The notes beneath the pieces were generated by a model that ran no database searches, was not told where the DNA came from, and saw only the letters and a list, made by a program, of their open reading frames with translations. Below, piece by piece: positions 12,673 to 24,413 of a stretch of 64,000 nt of DNA. Location: assembly GCA_019095985.1 (NCBI GenBank), contig CM032661.1, positions 37,939,172 through 38,003,171 on the forward strand, in the 5' to 3' direction. The position numbers and the translations under genes were made by a program. Source of the DNA: Streblospio benedicti (lineage: Eukaryota > Annelida > Polychaeta > Spionida > Spionidae). The number at the start of each line of letters is the position of its first letter. Positions within the stretch are counted from its first letter, which is position 1.

Positions 12673-12980
12673 CGTTTCCACTATATTTGACACTTGGGCA
12701 CTTTTGGCTGATGGAAGCCGTGAATAAACTCTCAAACGGACATTCTGGGGCCCATTTCTGTTGACATTGGCATCTATTTGCATGCTTTATGAGCAAATAT
12801 GGCTCATAAATTTGAATATGAAAACGTGTGTGTGGTTTGTAATTTGCTTTGAGTGGATACCATTAGCATTGTCAACTTTATCAAACGGCAATGAGGAAAG
12901 AAACAATGTAATAGGTTTTACATGTATGAGGGCATATAGGATATACATTAATAAATCAATGTAGTAGATAGCCATATCAA

Positions 12981-13040
12981 CAGATCCAAAGGGCGCACGG
13001 TGCACGATATACCCCCCCGTTTCAAAAACCTGGATCTGCC
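12981..13040. mobile_element. 60-bp deletion derivative of the GGCAGATCC MITE, only in copy A
   Basis: CAGATCCAAAGGGCGCAC at the left and AAAAACCTGGATCTGCC at the right, with almost no interior. The corresponding part of copy B lacks it. Confidence 0.7.
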
Positions 13041-13845
13041 TCTAATAGCTTTCACTAACGCATCTTACCGGTTTTGTAATATATCAAAATGGCTCCCCCA
13101 ATATTAAAACTGCACAATTCCTTTTTGAATGATAAATGGCGTTTGGAACAAGCACAAATCCCCCAGGTAGTATGTAAATATGTAGTACACAAACACATCT
13201 CAGTGTGCACACTATCAGCCCCCCTGCACAGTCTACTCATTTAACCATGTCATTGGCTTCTCTAACATTAATTCTGTTTACTTTACGTCCGGGTAATATA
13301 TCAAAAGGTCACACGTGCCCCAATTCATAATAACTGCACAGTTCCTATTGCTGCGAATGATTGAAATGGCGTATGGTGCAAAATGACAGATTATTTATCA
13401 AACAAGGGGTTGTATATGGGGACTATTCAAAGGGGACTGTGCGCAGGCTGGGACCCCTACTCCAGACAAAAAAAATTGGGATCTTGTGATTTATTTTTTC
13501 CTACTAAACAAGGGGTTTAAACTTAAAAAGAAATCAATATAATCACATATGGTACTCTCTTGCGTGTGAGAGTTTAAACAGTAACATGCGACTAATACGG
13601 TATAAATATCAACCTATTAAAGCTGAGGGCGTAACTCGAGAGTTACCCATGCGGCTTTAGCCCGGTGAATGTCCATGTTTCCGACTCTCGCTCAACACTT
13701 GCTGGTATGCGGTAATTATATATTTCTCTCGTGTTTTGTGTGATTCGTCCTTTGTATTCCCCCATTTCCATGGTTTCAGGCAATTATTAAACTGCTCAGG
13801 AAAAGACAGTTTTGCAATGCTCTACAATTCCCAACATCACATGAA

Positions 13846-14005
13846 CAGTAGAACACTTGTCTACTAGGACCGATGCTCAGACCTCGAAAAGAGGTGGTCT
13901 CTTTATGGAAGCTTCGCGCGATGGTCTCTTAAGTGTGGCTTATGAAGGGTCTTATATTTCAGGTGGTCTCTTCATAGAGGTGGTATCAATTGGCAGATCT
14001 TCTGT
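13846..14005. mobile_element. AGAACCTCT-type MITE in copy A (paired with 25583-25752 in copy B)
   Basis: CAGTAGAACACTTGTCTACT to TTGGCAGATCTTCTGT, with AGGTGGTCTCTTCATAGAGG inside. Shared by both 4-kb copies. Confidence 0.65.
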
Positions 14006-15385
14006 AGTTTGTAACAGCACCATAGTGCATTCTCATGTACTCTAAATGAACCATTATTGAAAACCATTTGTTTCTCCTTCAGATCCATGAACTCATAATA
14101 TATCATTGGCATCACATTTGGGATATGAAGTAAATGTAAGAGCAGTGCATATATATAAGACAGTGCTTAAAGTTCATTTTCTGTCGACCTTGATCCTTTT
14201 TAGAAGGCACCATGCATTAATTTTGGCATTGAAAGTGCTTTATATTGTCGGTTCCTTTTAATAAAATAGAAAAGGCTTAATGTATCTCGTTTTCTCCTCT
14301 TCAGGCGGATATAACTGAATGTCTTGTACCCTACACGTATTTTTAACAATTTCAAGGAAAACGTGCAAAACATGCCAGTTAAATTACAACGTCCAAATGC
14401 CATCATATATCTAAAGCACGAATAATGAAAAAAAAAACTCCTGTTTTTGTAAACAGTTTGGCAGCAAGCACGACACAAAAAGAAGTAAAACTAATTGTAT
14501 GATATGTAATTTCCTATCTGTGTGTTGTGGAGACTTGATGATAATCGTCAACAGCAGGTATTGTTTGTAAAATACACTTCCTTTCATATTCTCACTTACA
14601 CACTTTTTATATTGTTGTAGACCAAAGTTTACAAAGCTGTTGTTGATACAAGTTTCATGCCGATACATTAGTTGTTTTTTCAATCTTCATACTATGACTA
14701 CCTTCCCTGAATTTATAGTATTTCATTATAAAATTTGGATTTATTTTGTGTTGTTAATTTGTACTGAAACTCTGCAGCCATCAACTTGCTAATGTTTATA
14801 GCAGAGAGAGGCCACGTGGTGTTGATACTAGGACCTCCAGAGGCAGGTTAGGTAACCAACTGAGCCTCGGGGGTGAAGAGATCGCACTAACTCTTGTTTT
14901 TTATCTATGTGAGTTCTTTTGCGTGCAAAGAGGTGACTGTCCTCTATACGCGACACGCCTTTTAACGAGTCTTTCTTGGTAAGAAAAAAGATGTATAGAA
15001 TTACATTAAACCGTGCATTGACGATCTGTTCACACATGGATTCTAAAGACTTCATAAAAATAGAATTGAAAGAAGTAGTAAGCTTGGGAAACCACATTAG
15101 AAAACTTCAAAGTGTTCCGTTAATGAAAGTATGCAGTAGAACATGCCTTACATATACGGCCACCTTTGGAAACATATTATAGTGTGCACAAAAAACATGT
15201 GTCCTTAAAGAGAGGTTCATTTTATACACAGTAGGCCTATATGAATAAGGGATAAGTGAAGATTGTCTATATACATACTAGACGTGTCCGTAAATTGGAG
15301 TAGTCCACAGATGTGTTCCACTGTACTTTTTAAGGCTCTCAGACACAGTCCGATTTCACTTGTTCTGGACAGCTTGGGACATCCT

Positions 15386-15402
15386 TGCTGTTGTTGTTGC
15401 TC

Positions 15403-15477
<75 letters not shown>
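15386..15477. repeat. TTG/CTG microsatellite, copy A
   Basis: TTG triplets run into about 14 uninterrupted CTG triplets. Long poly-Leu, Cys, Ala and Gln frames here are artefacts of the repeat, since every frame stays open. Confidence 0.95.
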
Positions 15478-15479
<2 letters not shown>

Positions 15480-16059
15480 TTCGCGAAAAACAACAATAAG
15501 TGTCCACAAAAGACAGGTTTCCTTAAAATATCAAATGGATATGCCAGACAAAGTGCAACCTCAATTTCAACGACCAAGTCAACCTACATGTACTACCTAG
15601 GTGTCACCAACAATTATATTATTACGCTATTAGCCTATCCTTAGTTGGCGCCAAAGTGCAGTGTCCAACCGGTAATGCATGTGTTTAATAACTTATAGGG
15701 GTGTGGGTGATAGATAATATATCCTACAACAGAGTCTAGAATTAATTGACAGGATGAATGAACATAGTGAACTATCTGCACTCGGCGAGCAGGATTTTCT
15801 AATCTCTCACACCCTAATCGTATGATTACCAGGTTCTTCTGTGTTTATTTATCATTTTAGGCTTTAGATATCGTGTGTAGATCAATTTTTCTCCACCCCC
15901 TCTTACCGAATCAGAATGGAGTATTTTCAGCAAACATGGGAGAAAGGTTAACACCTATAACCAGGGTTCTGGCTCTGGTTTTAAGGGTCTAGTCCTAAAT
16001 TGATTGGGGATTTTCTGATTTTCCATTGCTGTGTGCAGCTACCAAAATGTGCCCTTTTT

Positions 16060-16340
16060 TAAAGCCGAGCTTCAAGTCTCGAGCTTTATAGCCAATCGTA
16101 GGCGCTCCATTGTGTTCCCTCTCCACTGCCTACTACGTTTACTATAAGCACATCCGCGCTGAAATTAGTGCCCAATTTGAATATTTAATCAATGAAACTG
16201 AAAGCGGCCGACAATCGCCGATGTTAATGAGCTGGGAAAACGTCGTAGCCATCAAAATTAATACGCCGTGTTATTTAAAGCGTTAGCAACAGCGGTAAAA
16301 CCGCCATTAATGCGCTTACAGTTATCAAAACTAATCGTTT
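16060..16340. other. CpG-rich non-coding block in AT-rich surroundings
   Basis: The block is dense in CpG (GCGGCCGACAATCGCCG, ACGTCGTAG, AATACGCCGTG, AGCGGTAAAACCGCC) and in ATTA/TAAT sites (GTTAATGAG, AAATTAATAC, CATTAATGCG). No frame of useful length is open. A 13-bp inverted pair, AAAGCCGAGCTT at 16060 and AAGCTCGGCTTT near 17030, may mark the ends of a larger element that includes it. It could be a regulatory element or an older transposon. It starts about 80 bp right of copy A of the 4-kb duplication. Confidence 0.4.
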
Positions 16341-18105
16341 TACCCACTCTGCAATGTGCAGACAGATTTGTAGTAAGTGATGCATGTTGATGTTATTTTT
16401 TCTGCCTATGCATGTTAAATATTATTCAAAATGAAACAAATGTTCTTGATTTAAGATCAATGATTTGGAAATGCTGATAAAATATTACTGCCGCCTTATG
16501 ATGTGTGAATAAATAAAATATGAAAAACATTACTTAAACCATTGTACTTTATTTCACTATAAGTCATGGTTACTCAGCATAAAAGTGAGCACTGGAGTTA
16601 TTTTTTAAATATTATTTATTGAAACTGTTCATCGTCAAAATTTACCGCAAAAATATTGGCCCATCAAGTACAAAAGAATTGACCCATTGATTTGCCTTAC
16701 CAAGGGGCCAATTGTCCCACTACAAGTTTGGACCAACAAGAACTCTGCTTTATTATGTCCTGACACAGTTATGTACAGAGATAAGAAGTATTTTTTAGAG
16801 AAAATGAAATGATTGTGCTAGACTAGTATTTGCCTTATGACTCACCATAAGCTAGAAAAAGACAAATAGGTTATAAAGTGTTATGCAGTGCTGACTATCA
16901 TCAAGGGGATGAATTTGTATTTAGTCATCTATCTAGGGGTAGACAATGTGTTGCTAACTTGTTTTATATTTCTACTGACTGCATTTGAAGAAAATTTTAC
17001 TATGCACTCCCAGTCGCATAACATTCTAAAGCTCGGCTTTTCAGGACTCTCAGTCCTTTGATTAATTTCTCATGTCACATTCGGTTTTTGATGAACAAAA
17101 AACAAGCTATATGTGTTTTTATTCGGAAAGAGATCCACATTCAATTTAAAACATACATTTTTAGTCAACATCACACTCTGTTGCCATGGAAATCTGACTG
17201 GAGGTGATTTAATGATCACAAAATTTACAACCCAAACAACAAAACTGGCCTCATTCTGCCTCAAATCTTTCCTATCTAAAGCGTTTCAATACACACTAGC
17301 ATATATTCACAAGGCAGCTAACGACTGTGTCCAACATATATGAAAAAGATTGACAACATTGCGTGTGTGGATTTCTTTTAAATTGATTTGCAACAAAAAG
17401 TACCTATAGTTCGTCACCTGCAGAAAGCCCAACAATGGTGGTTTCCCAACAAACACCATCAGTCACTCAGACCCAACTCTCGAAACTAAACTCTGATGAA
17501 TCAGCTTGAAAATTTGCAAGCAGGTACACAAGTGCACCCTCTCTCAAGTACGTTCCCGATAGCTGCTCAAGCAACCACCATACACCATACATAGTCAATA
17601 TTTCTAAGTTTAAGGAACTATGCTGAACCCTTTTTTACATTGTTTGCAAGCAAAAACACGTGTGACCGCTATTATTTTTATTACTAAACCCTTAAGTGGT
17701 GACTGCTACCATTGATAAAGAATTGCCGATCACTCTAGTTTTGCTCAGTAAGCTTAATCACCCATTACTTTGATGATGTTTGCGTCTGGTTGATCAGGGC
17801 TAGACTCAACCAATATCATCATTACGTAGAACGTTTGCATAACGCCTACGTCCAACGTTTGCATTCTTGTATTGTAACGTTATACGTAACTCCAATACAT
17901 TAGTTACCACATTAAATATTAGCCACTTAACTACTGGGCAGATTTTCAGAAAATTTTAATAGTGAAGGCATTTAATCTTTACGGCTGGCAAATAACTTTT
18001 TAGATGTAATAAGGGAACGATTATAAGTTCGTTTACCTTTAGTTTACTATCTTGTTTTAATGTTTTGCCGGTAGTAATATAGAAAAAAAAGAAGACTAAA
18101 CCAAT
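16341..18105. other. Intergenic, no gene seen
   Basis: AT-rich sequence between the CpG-rich block and the TQT protein. Open frames at 17070-17343 overlap on opposite strands and show no domain. Confidence 0.55.
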
Positions 18106-18483
18106 ATGCATCTGGCCCGGGGAGTGATGTTTTTAATGCCTGCAGGCATAGTGGGTGTTTCCTATTTGCTGTCAAGGACAAAGAATGTGGAAAAAGAAGA
18201 AAATGAGGAAAGAAAGAGGAAGAAAACTAAAACCTCTTCACAGACACAGACAGATCCTGTGGCAGAGTCTCTTGAAACCCAGACGGCTAGCGATGAAGCT
18301 ATGGATGAAGCATGGGAGGAACTTCTGCATTCTCTGGCAGAGTCTGTTGAAACTCAGACGGCTAGCTTTTCAACTATGGAAGAATGGGAGGAACTTCTGC
18401 ACCCCAGTGTTTTTGTTGGAACAACCTCTGATACTGTTAGAAAGAGGAGATTTTGCAGGCAGACTAGAAAGCACTTTGCATAA
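18106..18483 (+). CDS. Candidate small protein: N-terminal hydrophobic segment plus three TQT motifs and a 25-residue repeat
   Basis: I do not recognise this 125-residue frame. Residues 6-22 are hydrophobic and could be a membrane anchor or signal. Residues 27-43 are rich in Lys/Arg/Glu. TQT tripeptides lie at 47-49, 58-60 and 83-85. TQT is the core of the motif bound by dynein light chain LC8, but the usual upstream Lys is absent, so binding is only a guess. Residues 53-77 and 78-101 repeat each other (AES-x-ETQTAS ... WEELLH), and the DNA of the two units is nearly as similar as the protein. The C-terminus is basic. The start is fixed by an in-frame TAA three codons upstream, with A at -3. 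An AATAAA lies at about 18718. It may be a single-exon gene, a last exon, or part of an unrecognised element. Confidence 0.45.
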   Translation: MHLARGVMFLMPAGIVGVSYLLSRTKNVEKEENEERKRKKTKTSSQTQTDPVAESLETQTASDEAMDEAWEELLHSLAESVETQTASFSTMEEWEELLHPSVFVGTTSDTVRKRRFCRQTRKHFA

Positions 18484-18717
18484 GCTGACGACGGTCGTAT
18501 TTTTCATGCTTGTAAATGAGCAAAACACACTGAAAATTAATGCTGAAACATTTTATTTTTTATATTTATTCTAGTCACTGTGTAATTTCAAAGTACTAAT
18601 ATGGTACGTCTTTCCATTCTATTGTCATATTTAATACTAATATTGATTTGAAAATTAATGGAGTTTTGTTTCAAATTGATTGAAACGTTTTTTATAGTGT
18701 ATGATTTTAATGTTCCG

Positions 18718-18723
18718 AAATAA
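18718..18723 (+). terminator. Possible polyadenylation signal AATAAA downstream of the TQT protein
   Basis: An AATAAA hexamer lies about 235 bases after the stop codon, just before a pogo-like repeat end at 18752. Such hexamers are common by chance in AT-rich DNA. Confidence 0.25.
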
Positions 18724-18751
18724 AAAAGACAATCCTTCAAAAGCACTTCAG

Positions 18752-18840
18752 TAGAACCTTGTTTTCTCGATATAGCTTTTTCTCGAATTTCCATGTCAAT
18801 GGAAGTTCGTTTCATTTCCTTTAACACATATAATTAATAT
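18752..18840. mobile_element. pogo/Tigger-like transposon end
   Basis: CAGTAGAACCTTGTTTTCTC, then TTTTTCTCGAATTTCC and AATGGAAGTTCG, a typical pogo-group terminus. The other end is not seen nearby. Confidence 0.45.
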
Positions 18841-20585
18841 TCCTGGTTATCTAGAATATTTGTTATCTGGGGCATGCTCCATTTTAATATCCCTTTAAAT
18901 TTTTAGTTTAATATTAATTAGATTGAAAGAAATGTCATTCAAAGAATTCAGTTTTCCCGGAACAAATACCCAGACAGTACAGAGTGTGGGATTAGAGGTT
19001 TATCGACACCAGTGTCAGTGCTAGTATATTGACAAAACAGGCAGGATTCAAAGTACACGCATGAATGAACACACGCATCCCAAACATATTACCACGGTCA
19101 GATGAATCACATAAGAATCACGGGGCAAAGATCATTCCTAAAGGCTTAAAGATTGCTATGAAGAGCAAGAATTACACAAGATCTGTTAGTCCATGGAGAC
19201 TCCAACCAGAAATGAACCACGACACCGGTTACGACCTATCCCCATCTACCTCTTCCAGTCTACTGGTCCCTGCTGTCACATGACTGCCACCACCATGGTG
19301 GCCATGTAACCAACTTAGGTAATTCCATAGTCTCTCGCCTGTGAGCAACGTGTCAGGTTCCTATAGGTATCTAAATATATTATTTTGACCATGAATAATG
19401 GAACTTAGGGTGAACCGGGTATTCTTTTGTAGATTTGTACAATTTGAAATGCTTTAACAAAAAAGCATCACAGCAAATAGTAACAGTTTGCTAGATTTAT
19501 GATTTGAGCTGCAGCAGGTCCTCTAATATTCATGTAAATGAATATGAAACAATAACAGAATCATGAATATCTGATTTCTTAGTGAAAAACACATATGAAT
19601 ATCGTCTTCATTGTGTGAATTCAAGAAGTACTAATTATAACTGCTGAGATTCCTTGTTGTAATATGCCCCTCATTCATTATCAGTGAATGTATCAGATAG
19701 CTAATTTGAGATTGTTTATATGAAGTCAAATGACACAAGAGAACTAATCATGAAGCAAGTAGGTGGTTGTACTAAGTTAGGGCATGTAACATGTAGACTA
19801 TTGTGTTGCAAGGCTAATTATGTCAAGCAAAACAAAATAGTTCATATACAATGTTATTGTAACTCAGTTTTCTCATTCGCGGTAAAACGAGCACTGATGT
19901 ATTCAAAATGGCATGTTTTCTCATGAAATGCTCTATAATCTCTGTCCACAACCAACTATTACCGCCTGGTATGGCTTTCTCATCCGGTTCAAATTTGCCG
20001 CATCTCTAAACTTTGAATAGCAATATGCAGTTAATTATGTGTGGATGTAAAACTATGGTGAATAATTTCACAAATTAAGAATTTTCGTGATTGTCTTCTT
20101 GTTTGTGTGTCATTAAAATGGCATTTATGACTTGTAATGTCTTAAACCGATGAGCCATATTAATCTCACATTTTGTTCTTACAAAATACCTATTTAAAGT
20201 ATAACATGTATAATAAACAACAACGCCGCATTTCGTTGACCACACAAGCAAAGCAAGTGAGAATTGCAACACTTGTAGCTCTAAAAGACAAAGCAGAACA
20301 AATCAATCACTCTTTTTGTCACTTCCAACAGGTTGACCAATGTTTTGATAGTGACAGGTAATCACTGCGTAGGAAGGTTAAAAATACCACCAAGTAGGAT
20401 GTGGGCAATATTAGTTTTATTGATGTGCCCACATTATATCCACTGTGGTGGCAAAATTAGTACTTAGTTGGAAGCCTCACCCCATTTGCACCCGATTCAG
20501 GGTGGATTAGTCAATATTGAGCAGCTGCTCCTTGGGCGGATTTAATCACCAATTCACGGCCAGGGATTAACTTTTGAAAACATAC
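18841..20585. other. Intergenic; one unassigned 72-codon frame
   Basis: The frame at 19065-19283 (+) has a balanced composition (AKIIPKGLKIAMKSKNYTR, then a Ser/Thr-rich end), but no splice sites or domain support it. The remainder is AT-rich with no clear elements. Confidence 0.4.
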
Positions 20586-20770
20586 AGTAGTACTCCTTTC
20601 TAAGACCACTGGCGTCAGGTGGTCCGAGAGAGGCAGTTCTTTTTGCTTCTCTTTATAATTAGAAGTGGTCTGTTTAAGAACGCTTGCCACCTCTAGCTAA
20701 TGGGTCATTCTTGTTGATTGATGTTGTCCTTTCATAGAGTTGGTCTCAGAGAGGTGGCTTTTTCATTAGT
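20586..20770. mobile_element. AGAACCTCT-type MITE, diverged
   Basis: CAGTAGTACTCCTTTCTAAG at the left, with AGAGTTGGTCTCAGAGAGG near the right; the right terminus is decayed. Confidence 0.5.
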
Positions 20771-21560
20771 GCACATTTTGTTTCAGATAGAAAATTGCTA
20801 CTTGAGGTAGTCTACCCACGGGTGAGCAGATGACATTTCACTTCACAAAACATGGCGACACTTGATTGCTAATGTGTTTGATTATCTGAAGTTTATGTCT
20901 CTGACCTTTTCATTAAAAGTCAATTGACAGACAGTCCTGAGTTGTCATAAAAATGTCAGTCAGTGCATTGAGTTCATGGGAGTGATTCGATATTGTGTAG
21001 ACTATTTCCCTTATTTTCAGACTATTATCATCATACTTATATTATACATTCGATTATTCACACAATTCATTTACCAAAAAATCATTGTAGTTTCCATTTA
21101 AAATCGCCCCATATAATGACTGTAACTGTAGGATATGTCGCCATTAAATGAAACCAGCAAAATTCGTAGAACTGTGATTCCCCTTAACAAATTGTTTACT
21201 CTTTTAGTTTCGTATGTGGGACAAAATATGAAGTATAGGCATTGATTTGCATTTCTTTTTAACTAGCCTTGATTTTACAACCGTACACATATGGAACACT
21301 TTCTATACTGGCTACAATCTCCAGAAACTGTCGATTTATGCGTATTTCAATCTTAGTACATTATGATCAATTATTCCACTTTGGCATATCAAATATCATA
21401 TATATGGCGCATGGCCCCTACCTCACTCAAGTCAATTTTTAATCAGTTTGACCTAATCTTGGACCAGCAAATGGATTGCAAATGGAATCCTCAAGGAGGG
21501 AGGGGACATGTGTTCCATACATGATAAGAGAGAATTGAGTATTTGAAACTGTTTCATACA

Positions 21561-21630
21561 CAGTAGAAACTTTGATTAAAAGGCGGGGTGCTGTCAACCA
21601 TTGTATGATCTCAATTGAGGGGTTGTACTG
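21561..21630. mobile_element. 70-bp deletion derivative of the AGAACCTCT MITE
   Basis: CAGTAGAAACTTTGATTAAA and CAATTGAGGGGTTGTACTG are inverted ends around a 30-bp interior. Confidence 0.6.
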
Positions 21631-22114
21631 TATCTCGATGGAAATGATGCGTGAATTCAATACACCCTTGCAATACTAGGATGCATGGCATAATCCTGTC
21701 AAGCTGCCTTCAACAGTCAATACTTATTCAACGTGCAGCGGGTACATTTGATATTAGTAATTTGAATCCAATTCATATCAAATGTTCTTAGTCTTCTTGT
21801 CATGCGCTCACCGTTGTTTTTGGTTGTTTTTCAAAGCATAACTGAGTCCACACTTGTTCTTACTATATGCTGTTTAATGTGGTGGAATAGTATCAAAATA
21901 TAAAGACCGTCCGTTCAGATAATGAACTTATCTTACGGTTGTTATAATTAATAAAGCTCTTCATCATAATCAAACATAATCAATCATATTCCTAATCTTA
22001 GTCAACCTACATTGTTTCAGTGATATGCCAGCTGCAGACTATTGCAGCAAGTGTTCAATGGCATATGCTATCTGGGGAGATTAAAAGATCCTACATGAAC
22101 ATTTGTATTTGTGA

Positions 22115-22181
22115 CATACCATTAGTCCGACGACCCATTGGTCCGAAGGCCCATTGTTCCGAAGACCCATTGGTCCGAAAA
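22115..22181. repeat. 16-bp minisatellite in inverted orientation, ~4 units
   Basis: Units of the type CCATTGGTCCGAAGGC are the reverse complement of the minisatellite in the 4-kb copies. This block lies 1.1 kb left of copy B and outside it, so the unit exists independently. Confidence 0.85.
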
Positions 22182-22701
22182 TATATCAATATAGCATTGT
22201 ATTCATGTGTCTACCATTGCAATCATGAACTTTTCACTCACTGATACCCTACCTAGTCACACACTCTATATATAGGTTTATAGTTATTCTTCAAATGCTG
22301 CTTGATTTTTATCAAAGAAAATCTAAAAGACACATTTGCATATCTAAAATATGGTTAACTTGCATTTGAAATTACTAATAATATATCGAATTTGCCAAAA
22401 AGATCACATTTTATTGCATACGAAATTATCTGGGTAGATTATTATTCTTTTAAATATTGAGTCACAATGCACCAACACCGTATTGCTACCACACTGATTT
22501 TTAGATTGCAAAGATTCGTTTATATAACACAGTTACTTTGAATCCCGGGGAAGGAGCGGTGGTTCTTCCTTTGGTATCGGACGGAGATGCTCCCCACGAA
22601 AAAAAATTTACTACTTGTGCATTTAAACAAAATAATGAATTTGTATATATGATCACCCGAAACCCATATCACATGGGGGTGTGGGGTGGTGGTGGGTTGA
22701 G

Positions 22702-22800
22702 TCAAAGATGACGTCACCTACCAGGAGGGGAGGGGGCGCTGCTGATAAGATGATGAAAGATGACAACTGGGGTAGGGGTAGGGGGTAAAAATGGCCGGTG
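22702..22800. mobile_element. Degenerate fragment related to the GACGTCACC / G-rich MITE end
   Basis: The stretch CAAAGATGACGTCACC followed by AGG and G-rich sequence resembles the inner end of the 460-bp MITE at 51742-52201. Only one end is recognisable. Confidence 0.35.
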
Positions 22801-23046
22801 TTTATTTGAAGTTACTTGAGTGAGGCACAGTGGCGTCCTCGGGTGTGTCTAACTCTAACTTAAAAAGTCATGCACAGGTGAATTTCATGTCATATCTACC
22901 TTTAATGCCACACAAACTGTACTTGCTGAAACATTTGAATATATACATTTTCATCTATGTGCAGTGTTTCATTCAATAATAATAATAACGTCCTTTTTCA
23001 GTGGCAAGGATGATCTTTTCATATGGTGAAATCATGAGACCATTGT

Positions 23047-23110
23047 GACTTAATATTCATAAAAAAAATAATAATCTTGACTTAATATTCATAAAAAAAA
23101 TAATAATCTT
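23047..23110. repeat. Perfect 32-bp tandem duplication
   Basis: Two identical 32-base units starting GACTTAATATTCATAAAAAA. Identity suggests a recent event or an assembly stutter. Confidence 0.95.
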
Positions 23111-23482
23111 TTTAGATTAACCTTCATACAATATAATGTTGTTGCTTTTGTTGAAGTATATATATAATCAATTATTCTAAATCCATGATATAGATATTTT
23201 AAATGTAAAAAATATATCTTTTATATTCTCATAGAAAAAATAAACACACTTTGAAGAATGATTATAGAGCTATATATAATATCTGTTTACATGTATAGTA
23301 TTTCGCTGTTCATGAAGTTAAAATTGAGTCAGAGCACTAATAAATAGATGTTGCACCAACGAGTGTACATTAATGTAGCATCCTTGGTTGTTCCCCAGCA
23401 GGCCGGCCCCCGCTGGATACACAAAATAAATACATCAATAACCAGTAAATGAATAAATGAATGTACTCAATCATATGAATAT

Positions 23483-23546
23483 TCGGACTAATGGGCCTTC
23501 GGACCAATGGGCCTTTGGACTAATGGGCCTTCGGACTAATGGACAG
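23483..23546. repeat. 16-bp minisatellite, 4 units, copy B
   Basis: The same unit as at 12211, with four copies, so the unit number differs between the two 4-kb copies. Confidence 0.9.
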
Positions 23547-24413
23547 TCCCCATCATGTGGTAGCCCCCTCCCCTTGTTGTACTATAAATAATAGTCTGAA
23601 GTTAAACCTCGTGCTTCTCATCTGACTGGGACTTCCGGCAAGAAGCAAACACAAAGCCCCACAAACTTATCAAAAACACATTCACTGCCTTCATGTTTGG
23701 CCCTGTAGTTGGCATATTGTTTGACACATTGGCAATAATATCATTGATGGATGAGTAGAATGCATAAAAAACCCTCATTTAAGACCACCCACGTTTTGAG
23801 TCTTTCCAACGGAAACTTGGTCTCTTTATGAAGGTCCTCGATGACTATTTCATAAGGCTTGGCACCAGGAGGAATGGTCTTAATATAGAGTGGTCTCTTT
23901 ATAGAGGTGGTGTTAATAGGAAGTTCCACTGTCGTTTCCACTATATTTGACACTTGGGCACTTTTGGCTGATGGAAGCCGTGAATAAACTCTCAACGGAC
24001 ATTCTGGGGCCCATTTCTGTTGACATTGGCATCTATTTGTACGCTTTATGAGCAAATAGGGCACCTAAATGTGAATATGAAAACGTGTGTGTGGTTTGTA
24101 ATTTGCTTTGAGTATGGATACCATTAGCATTGTCAACTTTATCCTAGTTTACACAAACGGTAAGGTTTATATGAGGGTAGAAATCAATGTAATAGGTTCA
24201 CAGCATACATGTATGGGTATATGGGTACGGTATTAAGCATATAGTTTATACACATTAAGGAATCAACGGTTGTGATGTTGGGAACAGCACAAACCCCAAA
24301 TAATTGGATATACCAGCACTACTTCAACAAGTCTAATCATGGAAGCTTGTCACTTCCTAGCGTTACCGCTCTAACCGTTCGTTTTGTAATACATCAAAAG
24401 GTCACCCCAATTG

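Larger units (their letters stand above)
12007..15980 (+). repeat. Duplicated ~4-kb segment, copy A
   Basis: From the first base after the gap to about 15980, this sequence aligns in the same order and orientation with 23283-27695. Shared landmarks: GTTGCACCAACGAGTGTAC; a 16-bp minisatellite; two AGAACCTCT-type MITEs; GGGCGTAACTCGAGAGTTAC; and a TTG/CTG microsatellite. Sample stretches differ by roughly 8% plus small indels. Copy A carries a 60-bp MITE derivative (12981-13040) that copy B lacks. No intact gene is seen in it. It may be a segmental duplication, a large non-autonomous transposon, or a false duplication from unmerged haplotypes. Confidence 0.85.

Noticed and set aside
15217-15644. 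Long poly-Gln, poly-Ala, poly-Leu and poly-Cys open frames on both strands
   Set aside because: All come from one TTG/CTG microsatellite that has no stop in any frame. The same happens at 26860-27332 and 43839-44267.
23741-24064. 107-codon minus-strand frame in copy B
   Set aside because: It crosses an AGAACCTCT-type MITE, and the matching frame in copy A is broken.
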